From contig JAJYBB010000023.1 in assembly GCA_021779195.1 (NCBI GenBank), forward strand, positions 1-50,985: a stretch of DNA of 50,985 nt. Direction: 5' to 3'. The translations under genes were made by a program, and so were the position numbers. Below the pieces are notes generated by a model. It made no database searches. It was not told the origin of the DNA and worked only from the letters and a program-made list of their open reading frames with translations. Position 1 is the stretch's first letter. Each line of letters opens with the position of its first letter. Origin of the DNA: Bacteroidota bacterium (GTDB lineage Bacteria; Bacteroidota; Bacteroidia; Bacteroidales; Paludibacteraceae). Shown in pieces: positions 25,645 through 34,893 of the stretch.

Positions 25645-25705
25645 TGAAATAAATGTCCGAAATTGATAGCGGGCATTTATGTGTGTGTAAATTCAGATAG
25701 TTTAC

Positions 25706-25751
25706 AAAAAACGACCTCCCTTTACTGTGAAGTAATCGGGAGGTTTTTTTT
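25706..25751 (+). terminator. Intrinsic terminator after tpx
   Basis: ACCTCCC (25714-25720) pairs with GGGAGGT (25738-25744), with an inner TTACT/AGTAA stem, and is followed by a T-run. A-runs on the left make it work for the convergent SDR gene as well. Confidence 0.85.
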
Positions 25752-25789
25752 AGTTTTTCCTGAAGCGGTTTATTTTTGATCAATGATTA

Positions 25790-26602
25790 TTATGATAAAA
25801 GTGATTGCATTTGTTTAGCAATTAAGCCCGTGGCAAATTTAGGGTTCAAACGATACAAAATATCTAACATTTTAGAATCTGATCCGACAAATATCCGTAC
25901 TTTATCCTTTTCAATCCCTTTAATAATTATTTGTGCTGCTTTATCGGGTGACAGCGGTTTCAATTTTGAACTTTTCGCATCGGCTTCGGCTGTTTTCGAA
26001 TTTTCAAGACCTGAATTGACCATAATATTTGTACCGATAGCACCTGGAAAAACCACCGATACTTTTACATTTGTATTGATCAATTCAGCACTCAACCCTT
26101 CGGTCAACAGCTTAACTGCTGCTTTTGATGCGCCGTAAATGCTTTGTCCAGGAACCGGCAAAAACCCACCCATACTGGATACGTTGATAAGGTGCGCAAC
26201 TTCACTTTTTAACAAGTAAGGCAAAAAAGCTTTAATCATAAAAAGAGTTCCAAAAAAATTAATATTAAACACCCTGTTAATATTATCAAAATCAAGGTCA
26301 TTAATTCTCACGAAAGGCTGAATAATTCCGGCATCATTGATAAGTCCGTCAATACTCCCATGTATTTCAATTATCTGCTGAGGCAATACCAGCACTTTAT
26401 CCTTATCAGTGATGTTTAAAACATGAATTGATAGATTATCTCTTTGGGCAGCATCCACAAGATTCAAGGTTCCCAGTAATGCAGATTCATTAATATCAAC
26501 AGCCGCCACTTTGGCTCCTTTTTTAATCAGGGAGAGCACCAATTCCCGCCCCATTCCATTGCCGCCACCGGTAACAACGATTACTTTATTATTTACTTTC
26601 AT
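25790..26602 (-). CDS. Short-chain dehydrogenase/reductase (SDR)
   Basis: The 270-residue protein is a classical SDR. TGGGNGMG at 11-18 binds the cofactor, NDAG at 89-92 supports the central sheet, S143 in NVSSMGG and Y156-GAS-K160 are the catalytic residues. D36 after the second strand (AAVDIN) favours NAD over NADP. The substrate is unknown; sequences like this are often labelled acetoin or glucose/ribitol dehydrogenase without evidence. A -7 match lies about 100 bases upstream. It is a single-gene unit. Confidence 0.9.
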   Translation of the reverse strand: MKVNNKVIVVTGGGNGMGRELVLSLIKKGAKVAAVDINESALLGTLNLVDAAQRDNLSIHVLNITDKDKVLVLPQQIIEIHGSIDGLINDAGIIQPFVRINDLDFDNINRVFNINFFGTLFMIKAFLPYLLKSEVAHLINVSSMGGFLPVPGQSIYGASKAAVKLLTEGLSAELINTNVKVSVVFPGAIGTNIMVNSGLENSKTAEADAKSSKLKPLSPDKAAQIIIKGIEKDKVRIFVGSDSKMLDILYRLNPKFATGLIAKQMQSLLS

Positions 26603-26704
26603 AAAATTTCAGTCTTAAAATAAAATTATTGATGCACATATAGTGTTTTATATGAATAATAGATTTTCAATCAAATAAATCCTCTATTCATTATTATTAT
26701 TATT

Positions 26705-26712
26705 CAAAATTA
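26705..26712 (-). promoter_or_regulatory. Candidate promoter -7 box for the SDR gene
   Basis: The minus strand reads TAATTTTG, a TAnnTTTG match in a very AT-rich region, so chance is possible. Confidence 0.3.
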
Positions 26713-26831
26713 GAATAGCGTTAACTCTGTTTTGATAGATTGAATTAGTTGTAAATCAAAGAAATAAACCGATTAAACGTGCAGTTTGAAACAGCGAAAC
26801 CCAACTTAAATATCCTGAAAAATGAAAAGCT

Positions 26832-27509
26832 TCACGCAAACCACCAAAGCAATAAAACCACAACAATGAGTGCTGGCAACATATTCATAATACGGAGTTT
26901 TTTAATTTCAAGGATATTAATTCCCAACCCGATTAATAAAACACCACCCACATTGGTCAGTCCCAGTATGATAGATGGAGTGAAGAATGTACCAAAAAAC
27001 ATGGCTATCATAGTAAGTGCTCCTTGGAACAAAAGCAAAGGAATGGCGGAAACAACCACGCCAAAACCAAACGCCGAAGCCAGTAAAATAGCTGAAAAAA
27101 AATCCATTAACGATTTAGTAAAAAGCAAATCGGATGAACCGCCTGTTCCTTCCTGAATTGTTCCAATAACAGTCATTGAACCAATACAAAACATAAGAAA
27201 TGCAGTAATTAAACCTTCTGAAAATCGCTCATTCCCAATTTTGAAGCGTTTTTTCATCAGTTCGCTCAAGTGCTCGACGCCTTTTTCTAAGTTGAGCCAT
27301 TCACCAAGTAACGATCCTATGGACAGACTACCAACCACAATTAAAATATGATCCAATTTAGCCACCATGCTAATACCAATCGATAACGTAAATAGTCCGA
27401 CTGCCTGAAAATAAATGGTAGTAATGCGTTGAGGCATATTTTTTTTAAGCATAAAACCAATCGTTCCGCCTACAATTACAGCTGCCGTATTAACCAGTGT
27501 TCCGATCAT
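26832..27509 (-). CDS. DUF554 family membrane protein
   Basis: The 225-residue product has about seven hydrophobic segments and starts MIGTLVNTAAVIVGGTIGFM, the signature N-terminus of DUF554 (YdfK-like) proteins. FLMFCIGSMTVIGTIQEG and a GFGVVVSAIPLLLFQG segment are also family features. It is an inner-membrane protein proposed to be a transporter, with no proven substrate. Length is typical (220-240). It has its own -7 box and lies divergent from the AddB-like nuclease gene. Confidence 0.88.
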   Translation of the reverse strand: MIGTLVNTAAVIVGGTIGFMLKKNMPQRITTIYFQAVGLFTLSIGISMVAKLDHILIVVGSLSIGSLLGEWLNLEKGVEHLSELMKKRFKIGNERFSEGLITAFLMFCIGSMTVIGTIQEGTGGSSDLLFTKSLMDFFSAILLASAFGFGVVVSAIPLLLFQGALTMIAMFFGTFFTPSIILGLTNVGGVLLIGLGINILEIKKLRIMNMLPALIVVVLLLWWFA

Positions 27510-27541
27510 AATTTGATTTGAAAATGTTGAAATGTTTTATG

Positions 27542-27549
27542 CAAAAGTA
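27542..27549 (-). promoter_or_regulatory. Candidate promoter -7 box for the DUF554 gene
   Basis: The minus strand reads TACTTTTG, an exact TAnnTTTG match, 32 bases before the ATG. Confidence 0.5.
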
Positions 27550-27741
27550 ATCATTTTTTTAAGTTGCTACCATTTTTTACCGAAAATGCAGCAAACTTTG
27601 AATCGACACCTTTTTTATTCTATTCAATCTTATTGTGCTCAAGACAAGGATACAAAAGAAATTCATTTTAAATAACACCACTCAAACCGAGAAAAACAAT
27701 ATAAAATCACAGTCAAAGAAGCCCCATTCAATTAAATTTTA

Positions 27742-27749
27742 TAATTTTG
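27742..27749 (+). promoter_or_regulatory. Candidate promoter -7 box for the AddB-like nuclease gene
   Basis: TAATTTTG matches TAnnTTTG, 74 bases before the start codon. Confidence 0.4.
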
Positions 27750-27790
27750 TTGCATTAACCTGATATAAATGCAATAGAATGGAAATGAAC

Positions 27791-27818
27791 TAAAAATGAT
27801 AAATTAAAAATGATAAAT
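27791..27818 (+). repeat. 14-base tandem duplication in a leader
   Basis: TAAAAATGATAAAT occurs twice head to tail and ends 5 bases before the ATG of the nuclease gene. It covers the ribosome-binding position and contains two out-of-place ATG triplets. Confidence 0.8.
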
Positions 27819-27823
27819 TAATT

Positions 27824-30697
27824 ATGAATCCATTTCTATACCGCATAGCAGAAAGCTATTACTCCCATTTTAAAGAAACCATTAACGAGTATTGTTTTGT
27901 TTTTCCAAACAGACGCGCTGGACTTTTTTTTCAACGTTATTTATCTGAAATTGCACAAAAGCCAATATTTTCACCTGAAATTCTCACCATTAACGAATGT
28001 TTTGCTTCTGCATCAACCTATCAAACAGCAGACCAACTCGATAATTTGTTTCGGATTTTTCGAATATTTAAAAAACTGAGTGGTAGTGATGAAAGTTTCG
28101 ATTCTTTTGTTTTTTGGGGCGAATTGTTATTGTCCGATTTCGACGAAATCGATAAATACAGGATCAATGCTCAGCAATTATTCACCAACATCACTGAATT
28201 AAAGCAATTAGATCAGCTTTTTAATATTTTTTCCGAAAAACAAATCGAAGCCATTCGGTTATTTTGGAGTAATTTTATTCCGGTTTCCGAAAGTAAAACA
28301 CAGGTCGATTTTATATCAACCTGGAAAGTATTATATGATGTGTACGATCAGTTTCGTACCGAACTGATGAGCGAAAACTTAGCTACCGAGGGAATGATTT
28401 GCCGTGATGTATCCGATCGATTACAGGCAAAAAAGGACATACCCGAGTGGGAAAATAAAAAGTTTATATTTGTAGGTTTCAATGCATTGAATCCCTGCGA
28501 ACGGACTTTAATGGTAGCCCTTCAAAAACGTGGGCAAGCTGATTTTTATTGGGATTATGAAGCCGATGAAGTGAGAGATGCCGAAAATCCATCGTCCATG
28601 TTTTATCTCGAAAATACGCATCTTTTCCCATCCAAATTTCCCATCGATATGCAGACTCAATCCCTGCATGATAAAGAAATAGAACGAATAGCGGTTCCAT
28701 CAGCGGTTGGACAAGCCAAGCAGACTTACGAATTGCTCAATCAGTTATTTCCGGCTGCATCTGATCATCAAAATGGTATGCAAACTGCAATAGTATTGCC
28801 CGACGAAAATTTGCTTCTTCCCCTACTCCACTCTCTGCCGGTACAAATTGAGAAAATTAACGTAACAATGGGTTTTCCGCTCAAAGCTACACCCATTTCA
28901 GGACTTATCGAACATATATTTGAACTTCATCGCAAGGTAAGGAATAGTAAAGGTGAATTTTCATTTTATTATAAAACTGTGGCAAATATTCTTCAGCACC
29001 AATATATTTCAATGTTGTGTGCCGACGAAACCGAAAGATTACTCCATCAAATTAAAGAGAATAACTGGATTTATGTAAATTCGTATGAATTAACTGTCAA
29101 CCCACTGTTAGCTTCAATTTTTATTCCTCAAACCGACTCTTTAGAATTCTTACGGTACTTGCTTGAGATTTTACGCAATTTACAAAATGCCTGGCAATCG
29201 GCAGCTGAAAACAATCAGTCATTTCAGTTAGAGTGTGATTTTATTTACCAATATTACAGCATTTTAAACCGTTTGAATGGTATACTGGAATCAAAACCCA
29301 TTGAGTTAACATTGAATTTAGATACTATAATGCGTCTCATCCGCCAAATTCTATCCGGCATGACCATTCCCTTTGTAGGCGAGCCACTCGAAGGATTACA
29401 GGTTATGGGAATGTTAGAAACTCGCGGCTTAGATTTTGAAAATCTGATCATCACCAGCTTTAACGAAGGTATTTTTCCTACAAAAAATGCCACAAACAGT
29501 TTTATTCCTTATAATTTGCGCAAGGGATTCGGGCTGCCACAAAATGAATACCATGATGCAATTACTTCATACAACTTTTATCGGTTGATTCACAGAGCAA
29601 AACGTATTTTCTTTCTTTACGATTCAAGAAATGAAGATATGCAAACGGGCGAAGTAAGTCGTTTTTACCATCAATTGCAATATCATTATAATTTAAAAAT
29701 AAAAAAACGCAACTTATCATTCGATATAGGATTCAATCAACCAAAAGCGTTAGAAATTATGAAAACGCCTGAAGTGATGGAAAAAATCATGCATTTCACA
29801 TTACCTGATAACAAAAGTCCAGCTTTATCAGCCAGTTCGATAAACACTTATATCGATTGTCCCCTGCAATTTTATTTCAGCCGCATTGAAAATGTAAACG
29901 AAGCGGAAGAAGTAAGCGAAACGATTGAAGCTAATACTTTCGGAAGTATTTTTCATAAGGTAATGGAAAATATATATGCTCCTTATCAATCTAAAATCTT
30001 ACAAAGCGAAGACTTTGATCCTTTGATTTCAAATTCTTTAGAGATAGATAAATTGATACTTCAGGCATTTAATTCCGAGTATTTCAAACGTTTTTCAGCA
30101 CCATATTTACCCCTCGAAGGCGAACAATTGCTCATTGCCAGGATAATTAAAAAATACATTGGGCAAGTTTTGAAAATTGATAAAAAACACGCTCCGTTTC
30201 GTTATATCAGTTCCGAGGAACCATATCGAGTGCAATTCCCCATATATAACGGACAATTAAATGTGAATTTAACAGGATTTATCGACAGGGTTGACGAAAA
30301 AGAAGGGTACATACGTATTCTCGATTATAAAACCGGCTCCGGAAAACTTGATTTTCAAAATTTAGATGACGTGTTTGCGCACGACAAAAAAGATCGACCA
30401 AAGTTTGTTTTGCAAACCTTTTTGTATGGCATTTTCTATAAAACCAAGTCAACCGGGAAGATTATTGAACCAGGCATCATCTATTTACGTGATTCATTTA
30501 AGCCCAATTTCAGCACTCAATTATTTAATAAAGAGACTAATGAATCAGTAAGCGATTTCAGCCAGTATGAAAGCGATTTCACTCAAAAACTGGTTTGTTG
30601 TATCGAAGAACTTTTCAATCCTATAGTTCCGTTCAAACAGACACAAAATACTAAAACATGTAAATATTGTGTTTACAAAAGCATTTGTTCCCGTTAA
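27824..30697 (+). CDS. AddB-like PD-(D/E)XK exonuclease with Fe-S cluster
   Basis: The 957-residue protein starts with a degenerate UvrD-like region: YCFVFPNRRAGLFFQRYLSE stands where AddB-type proteins begin, but no Walker A motif is seen. LEGLQVMGMLETRGLDFENL near 524-543 resembles helicase motif V. The C-terminal nuclease domain has SASSINTYIDCP (C679), RILDYKTGSG with D834 and K836, and CKYCVYKSIC (C946, C949, C955). Those four cysteines match the iron-sulfur pin of AddB and Cas4 nucleases. It probably works in double-strand-break processing with a UvrD-type helicase partner. In many Bacteroidales such a helicase gene is adjacent; here none is. A bidirectional terminator follows. Confidence 0.88.
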   Translation: MNPFLYRIAESYYSHFKETINEYCFVFPNRRAGLFFQRYLSEIAQKPIFSPEILTINECFASASTYQTADQLDNLFRIFRIFKKLSGSDESFDSFVFWGELLLSDFDEIDKYRINAQQLFTNITELKQLDQLFNIFSEKQIEAIRLFWSNFIPVSESKTQVDFISTWKVLYDVYDQFRTELMSENLATEGMICRDVSDRLQAKKDIPEWENKKFIFVGFNALNPCERTLMVALQKRGQADFYWDYEADEVRDAENPSSMFYLENTHLFPSKFPIDMQTQSLHDKEIERIAVPSAVGQAKQTYELLNQLFPAASDHQNGMQTAIVLPDENLLLPLLHSLPVQIEKINVTMGFPLKATPISGLIEHIFELHRKVRNSKGEFSFYYKTVANILQHQYISMLCADETERLLHQIKENNWIYVNSYELTVNPLLASIFIPQTDSLEFLRYLLEILRNLQNAWQSAAENNQSFQLECDFIYQYYSILNRLNGILESKPIELTLNLDTIMRLIRQILSGMTIPFVGEPLEGLQVMGMLETRGLDFENLIITSFNEGIFPTKNATNSFIPYNLRKGFGLPQNEYHDAITSYNFYRLIHRAKRIFFLYDSRNEDMQTGEVSRFYHQLQYHYNLKIKKRNLSFDIGFNQPKALEIMKTPEVMEKIMHFTLPDNKSPALSASSINTYIDCPLQFYFSRIENVNEAEEVSETIEANTFGSIFHKVMENIYAPYQSKILQSEDFDPLISNSLEIDKLILQAFNSEYFKRFSAPYLPLEGEQLLIARIIKKYIGQVLKIDKKHAPFRYISSEEPYRVQFPIYNGQLNVNLTGFIDRVDEKEGYIRILDYKTGSGKLDFQNLDDVFAHDKKDRPKFVLQTFLYGIFYKTKSTGKIIEPGIIYLRDSFKPNFSTQLFNKETNESVSDFSQYESDFTQKLVCCIEELFNPIVPFKQTQNTKTCKYCVYKSICSR

Positions 30698-30738
30698 TCT
30701 GATAACATAATTCAATTTTCTGATTTTAATCAAAAATT

Positions 30739-30769
30739 AAAGGCTGTTCCCGCTTCAGGAACAGCCTTT
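30739..30769. terminator. Bidirectional intrinsic terminator
   Basis: AAAGGCTGTTCC and GGAACAGCCTTT form a perfect 12-pair stem around the loop CGCTTCA. The minus-strand exit (TTTAATTTTTG) has the better T-tract, so it mainly serves rpsA, with the + strand nuclease gene ending 41 bases before. Confidence 0.85.
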
Positions 30770-30792
30770 ATAATCATTAAATGAAAATCGGC

Positions 30793-32991
30793 TTAGGCTT
30801 CAGGAGTTGTTTCTTCAGCAACTTCTTTGGCTTTAGGTGCAGCCTCTTCAACATTCGTTGCAACTTCTACTGGTTTTTCTTGAGCAATAGTAAGTTCAGC
30901 TTCAATAGCAGCTTTGGCTTTCTTTTCTTTCTTTGCAGCTTTTTCGGCAGCCAAATCCATCTTATCTTTCAAGTCTGAAAGTGATTGAATATCTCCCAAC
31001 GTTGTTTTCTCGGGAGAAGGTGCTGCTGGAGCTTCTTCTTTCTTTACACGTTTAGTTGCTTTTTTAACGGGAGCTTCTTCACCATTTACTTCAGATTTTT
31101 CAGCGGCTTTTTCGGCGCGTTTGACATCTTCGTGAATGCGACTATGCGAAAGAATAATTCTTTTGGCATCTTTATTGAATTCAATTACTTTGAAAGCCAA
31201 TTTATCATCAACTTGTGCCTGCGAACCATCTTCTTTGATCAAATGTTTTGGAGTAGCAAATCCTTCAACCCCATAAGGCAAAGCAACTACAGCACCCTTA
31301 TCCATCATTTCAACAATCGTTCCATCGTGAATGCTATCGACCGTAAACATGGTTTCAAGCACATCCCATGGATTTTCTTCCAATTGTTTGTGTCCCAAAC
31401 TCAAACGACGGTTGGCTTTGTCGATTTCCAATACCTGAACTTCAATTTCAGCACCAATCTGTGTAAATTCAGATGGATGTTTCACTTTTTTAGTCCATGA
31501 AAGATCCGAAATATGAATTAAACCATCTACCCCTTCTTCAATTTCAACAAACACACCAAAGTTAGTAAAGTTACGTACTTTAGCGGTATGCTTTGTGCCA
31601 AGGGCATAGCGTTCTTCAATATTTTCCCATGGATCTGATTTCAATTGTTTGATACCAAGTGACATTTTGCGTTCATCACGATCAAGAGTTAAAATAACAG
31701 TTTCCACTTCGTCGCCAACTTTCAAGAAGTCCTGAGCCGAACGTAAATGTTGTGACCAGCTCATTTCAGAAACGTGAATTAAGCCTTCGACACCAGCTGC
31801 AATCTCAACAAATGCGCCATAATCGGCCATAACAACTACTTTGCCTTTCACCCTGTCTCCGACTTTCAAGTTAGGATCAAGCGCATCCCAAGGATGCGGA
31901 GAAAGTTGTTTTAAACCAAGTGCAATACGTTTTTTTTCTTCATCAAAATCAATAATTACTACGTTCAGTTTCTGATCCAAAGCAACGATTTCTTCGGGGT
32001 GAGAAACACGCCCCCAAGACAAATCGGTGATGTGAATTAATCCATCAACACCTCCTAAATCAATGAAAACACCATAAGAAGTAATGTTTTTCACCGTTCC
32101 TTCAAGAACCTGTCCTTTTTGGAGTTTGCCAATAATTTCTTTTTTCTGTAATTCAAGTTCAGCTTCGATCAAAGCTTTGTGGGAAACAACCACGTTTTTG
32201 AATTCGTGATTTATTTTTATAACCTTGAATTCCATTGTTTTATTCACAAACATATCGTAATCTCGAATTGGTTTTACATCGATTTGTGAACCAGGCAAAA
32301 ATGCTTCGATACCAAACACATCGACAATCATACCACCTTTTGTACGACATTTTACAAAACCTTTTACAACTTCCTGCGATTCAAGTGCAGCATTTACACG
32401 ATCCCATGACCGGGTAGCACGGGCTTGTTTATGAGAAAGAATTAATTGTCCTTTTTTATCTTCCTGGCTTTCGATATAAACTTCTACTTTATCGCCGACT
32501 GCCAAATCGGGATTGTAGCGAAATTCGCTCATGGGTACGATACCATCGGATTTATATCCTACGTTTACGACTACTTCACGTTTATTAATCGAAATCACAG
32601 TTCCTTCAACTACTTCCTTGTCTTTAATTGCATTCAAGGTGTCGTCGTAAATTTTTTCTAAATTTATCTTCTCCGTTTCAGACAAACTTATTCCTTTTTC
32701 GTAGGCATCCCAATCAAAATCAGCTGCGGGAGCTGCTACAACTGGGGCAACATGTTTGTTGATTTTTGAGCTGGGCGCTTCTTCAATAATTTCGGCTACG
32801 GGTACTTCTTCGGCAACAAGTGCTTCTTCAATAATTTCGGCTACGGGTGCTTCTTCAATTATTTCTGCAACGGGTGCTTCTTCGGCAATAATTGCCGAGG
32901 TAGCTTCTTCCTGAACCTGAACTGGTTCAGCAATCGGAGTTTCTTCGAGGGTAGGTTTTACTTCTTCCGCGATGTTTTGATTTTCTTCCAT
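30793..32991 (-). CDS. rpsA: 30S ribosomal protein S1 with acidic N-terminal repeat tail
   Basis: The 732-residue protein has six S1 domains (about 120-620), for example EGTVISINKREVVVNVGYKS, then GVFIDLGGVDGLIHITDLSW and GVFVEIEEGVDGLIHISDLSW-like blocks. S1 binds mRNA and brings it to the 30S subunit, which matters in Bacteroidota where Shine-Dalgarno sequences are weak. Two low-complexity ends are unusual in length: an acidic N-terminal region of about 90 residues with repeats of APVAEIIEE, and a lysine/alanine/glutamate-rich C-terminal tail of about 110 residues, likely disordered. A -7 box precedes it. E. coli S1 has 557 residues. Confidence 0.95.
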   Translation of the reverse strand: MEENQNIAEEVKPTLEETPIAEPVQVQEEATSAIIAEEAPVAEIIEEAPVAEIIEEALVAEEVPVAEIIEEAPSSKINKHVAPVVAAPAADFDWDAYEKGISLSETEKINLEKIYDDTLNAIKDKEVVEGTVISINKREVVVNVGYKSDGIVPMSEFRYNPDLAVGDKVEVYIESQEDKKGQLILSHKQARATRSWDRVNAALESQEVVKGFVKCRTKGGMIVDVFGIEAFLPGSQIDVKPIRDYDMFVNKTMEFKVIKINHEFKNVVVSHKALIEAELELQKKEIIGKLQKGQVLEGTVKNITSYGVFIDLGGVDGLIHITDLSWGRVSHPEEIVALDQKLNVVIIDFDEEKKRIALGLKQLSPHPWDALDPNLKVGDRVKGKVVVMADYGAFVEIAAGVEGLIHVSEMSWSQHLRSAQDFLKVGDEVETVILTLDRDERKMSLGIKQLKSDPWENIEERYALGTKHTAKVRNFTNFGVFVEIEEGVDGLIHISDLSWTKKVKHPSEFTQIGAEIEVQVLEIDKANRRLSLGHKQLEENPWDVLETMFTVDSIHDGTIVEMMDKGAVVALPYGVEGFATPKHLIKEDGSQAQVDDKLAFKVIEFNKDAKRIILSHSRIHEDVKRAEKAAEKSEVNGEEAPVKKATKRVKKEEAPAAPSPEKTTLGDIQSLSDLKDKMDLAAEKAAKKEKKAKAAIEAELTIAQEKPVEVATNVEEAAPKAKEVAEETTPEA
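32777..32875 (-). repeat. 27-base coding repeats in rpsA
   Basis: Three copies of a 27-base unit (32777-32803, 32822-32848, 32849-32875), the first two identical, the third with three changes. Each encodes the nonapeptide TPVAEIIEE or a close variant. An 18-base variant unit separates the first two. Confidence 0.85.
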
Positions 32992-33063
32992 TTCTGAAAT
33001 TTTTTTTTAATTACTAATTAATTAGTAGGTTAGACATTATGTTGACTATAAAATTTTAGCGTG

Positions 33064-33071
33064 CAAAGATA
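33064..33071 (-). promoter_or_regulatory. Candidate promoter -7 box for rpsA
   Basis: The minus strand reads TATCTTTG, an exact TAnnTTTG match, 73 bases before the ATG. Confidence 0.5.
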
Positions 33072-33228
33072 CAAATAATTTGATAATTGACCAATTATTA
33101 GTTTTATAATTATTTTAACAAAAAATCATTTTGGCTGAAAATAAATCAATTTATTTGCTTCAAGAAAAATGCGGCTAATATATGAAAATCATTTATATTC
33201 ATACAAGCAGCAACTTCAATAATAAATT

Positions 33229-33915
33229 CTAACTTTTTAAAACCGATTTTTCGAATAATTGCCACAACTTATCGTCTTCAGGAACTGGTGCAACGATATG
33301 AATGGCTTCTTTACTTACCGGATGGATAAAATTAATTTGACGAGCATGCAAACTTATCCCTCCATTTGGATTTGAACGAGCAAAACCATATTTCAAATCT
33401 CCTTTGATGGGACAACCTATCTTCGCAAGTTGACATCGGATTTGATGATGCCGCCCTGTTTCAAGCTTTATTTCAAGCAAAAAATAAACATCAGAATGTG
33501 CTATAATACGGTAAGTTAAAGCTGCTTTTTTGGAAAGTGGTACTAATTTATCGTATGCCACGGATTTGTTTTGCTTTTCATTTCTCAATAAAAAATGTTC
33601 CAACCGCCCTTCCGGCTGTGTGGGTTTTTGCTTTACGATTGCCCAATACGTTTTTTTAATATACTGATTTTTAAACATTTCATTCAATCGGCTTAATGCT
33701 TTACTTGTTTTGGCAAAAAGCACAACGCCGCTTACAGGACGATCAAGCCGATGCGAAACGCCAATAAAAACCTCACCGGGCTTCTGATATTTTTCCTTTA
33801 AATACTTTTTCAAAGTTTCAGAAAGAGGTTCATCACCTGTTTTATCACCTTGCACAATTTCCGAACAGGTTTTATTAACAGCAATTAGGTGATTATCTTC
33901 GTAAAGAATATTCAT
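33229..33915 (-). CDS. RluA-family pseudouridine synthase
   Basis: The 228-residue protein has the RluA signature VSHRLDRPVSG with catalytic D58, followed by the typical YWAIV and RLEHFLLRNEKQNKS segments and a late HHQIRCQLAKIGCPIKGDLKYG motif. It isomerises uridine to pseudouridine in rRNA or tRNA. No N-terminal S4 domain is present, which fits the shorter RluA/TruC-type members more than RluC or RluD; the target site is unknown. It lies 78 bases behind the RlmB gene on the same strand, so both may be transcribed together. Confidence 0.93.
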   Translation of the reverse strand: MNILYEDNHLIAVNKTCSEIVQGDKTGDEPLSETLKKYLKEKYQKPGEVFIGVSHRLDRPVSGVVLFAKTSKALSRLNEMFKNQYIKKTYWAIVKQKPTQPEGRLEHFLLRNEKQNKSVAYDKLVPLSKKAALTYRIIAHSDVYFLLEIKLETGRHHQIRCQLAKIGCPIKGDLKYGFARSNPNGGISLHARQINFIHPVSKEAIHIVAPVPEDDKLWQLFEKSVLKS

Positions 33916-33993
33916 ATATATTTAAAAATCAGTAATTAAATTCGACACTTTGAAACTTATTCTCCCTGTGAATATTAACTTGAATTGAAATCG

Positions 33994-34755
33994 TTACATT
34001 TTCCGTTGTCGGATGACTTCATACATAAGCACACCGGCAGCCACTGAAACATTAAGGGATTCGATGGCTCCGACGACAGGAATACGAACCATTTCGTCGC
34101 AAAGTTTTAAATGATCGGGTGCCACGCCTTCATCTTCTGAGCCCATAACCAAAGCCAAGGGCTCAGTCATATTCACTTCTGAATAGTTCAATGAAGCTTT
34201 TTCGCTGGCAGCCACTACTTTAATTCCGGATGCTGAGAGATACTTCAAAACATTGGTCAAACTGTGTTCCCGGCAAACCGGAATCGTCATCAAAGCACCA
34301 GCTGAAGTTTTCACGGCATCGCCATTCAAAGCAGCACCCCCTTTCAGTGGAACTACAATAGCATCGACTCCGGCACATTCACAAGTACGAGCTATAGCTC
34401 CAAAATTCCTGACATCGGTAACCCCATCGAGCACCACAATAAATGGCATGCGTCCATCTTCATAAATAGCAGGAATGATATTTTCGATATGTTGATAGGC
34501 TACCGGTGAAATAAATGCAATCACACCCTGATGATTTTTCATGGTAAAACGATTCAACTTTTCGAGTGGAACTTTTTGAACCGGGACTTCAAAACCCTGA
34601 AGTGCTGCAAAAAGCTCGCGCGAAAGATCATTCGTCATATCTCGACGAATCAATATTTTATCAATTTCCTGACCAGCAGCAATGGCTTCAATCACGGCAC
34701 GAATGCCAAAAATCATTTCTTTTTCCGGTCGTTGTTTATTTTTGTATTCAATCAT
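33994..34755 (-). CDS. rlmB: 23S rRNA (guanosine-2'-O-)-methyltransferase RlmB (TrmH/SpoU family)
   Basis: The 253-residue protein has the N-terminal substrate-binding domain starting EMIFGIRAVIEAI and the SPOUT knot motifs NFGAIARTCECAGVDAIVVP, ALVMGSEDEGV and IPVVGAIESLNVSVAAGVLMYE-like sequence. RlmB methylates G2251 in the peptidyl-transferase loop of 23S rRNA using SAM. Length and the two-domain layout match. It is next to another rRNA modification gene and near rpsA, a sensible translation-related group. Confidence 0.93.
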   Translation of the reverse strand: MIEYKNKQRPEKEMIFGIRAVIEAIAAGQEIDKILIRRDMTNDLSRELFAALQGFEVPVQKVPLEKLNRFTMKNHQGVIAFISPVAYQHIENIIPAIYEDGRMPFIVVLDGVTDVRNFGAIARTCECAGVDAIVVPLKGGAALNGDAVKTSAGALMTIPVCREHSLTNVLKYLSASGIKVVAASEKASLNYSEVNMTEPLALVMGSEDEGVAPDHLKLCDEMVRIPVVGAIESLNVSVAAGVLMYEVIRQRKM

Positions 34756-34893
34756 TGTTTTATTTAGGATTTTAAAAAATGAACGGTTCGCGTCGCAATA
34801 AACGAAATCGTATGTATTTTATTATGAATAATTTAAAATTAAATGTTCAATAAAAGTTCTATTAAAGCGAAATTGAATTCGATCTGAAATAAA

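Larger units (their letters stand above)
27510..27823. other. Divergent intergenic region
   Basis: Contains back-to-back promoter matches for the DUF554 gene and the nuclease gene and a 14-base tandem duplication just before the nuclease start. No gene is seen. Confidence 0.5.

Noticed and set aside
25651-25678. Stem AAATGTCCG / CGGGCATTT just after tpx
   Set aside because: It has one G-T pair and no T-tract; the clear terminator is further downstream at 25706-25751.
30985-31500. Open frame of 171 codons on the + strand
   Set aside because: Antisense to rpsA; rich in phenylalanine as expected from reading glutamate/lysine codons backwards.
32777-32875. Regular 27-base repeats that could suggest a CRISPR array
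   Set aside because: The repeats are in frame within rpsA, nearly contiguous, and have no spacers; they encode a peptide repeat.
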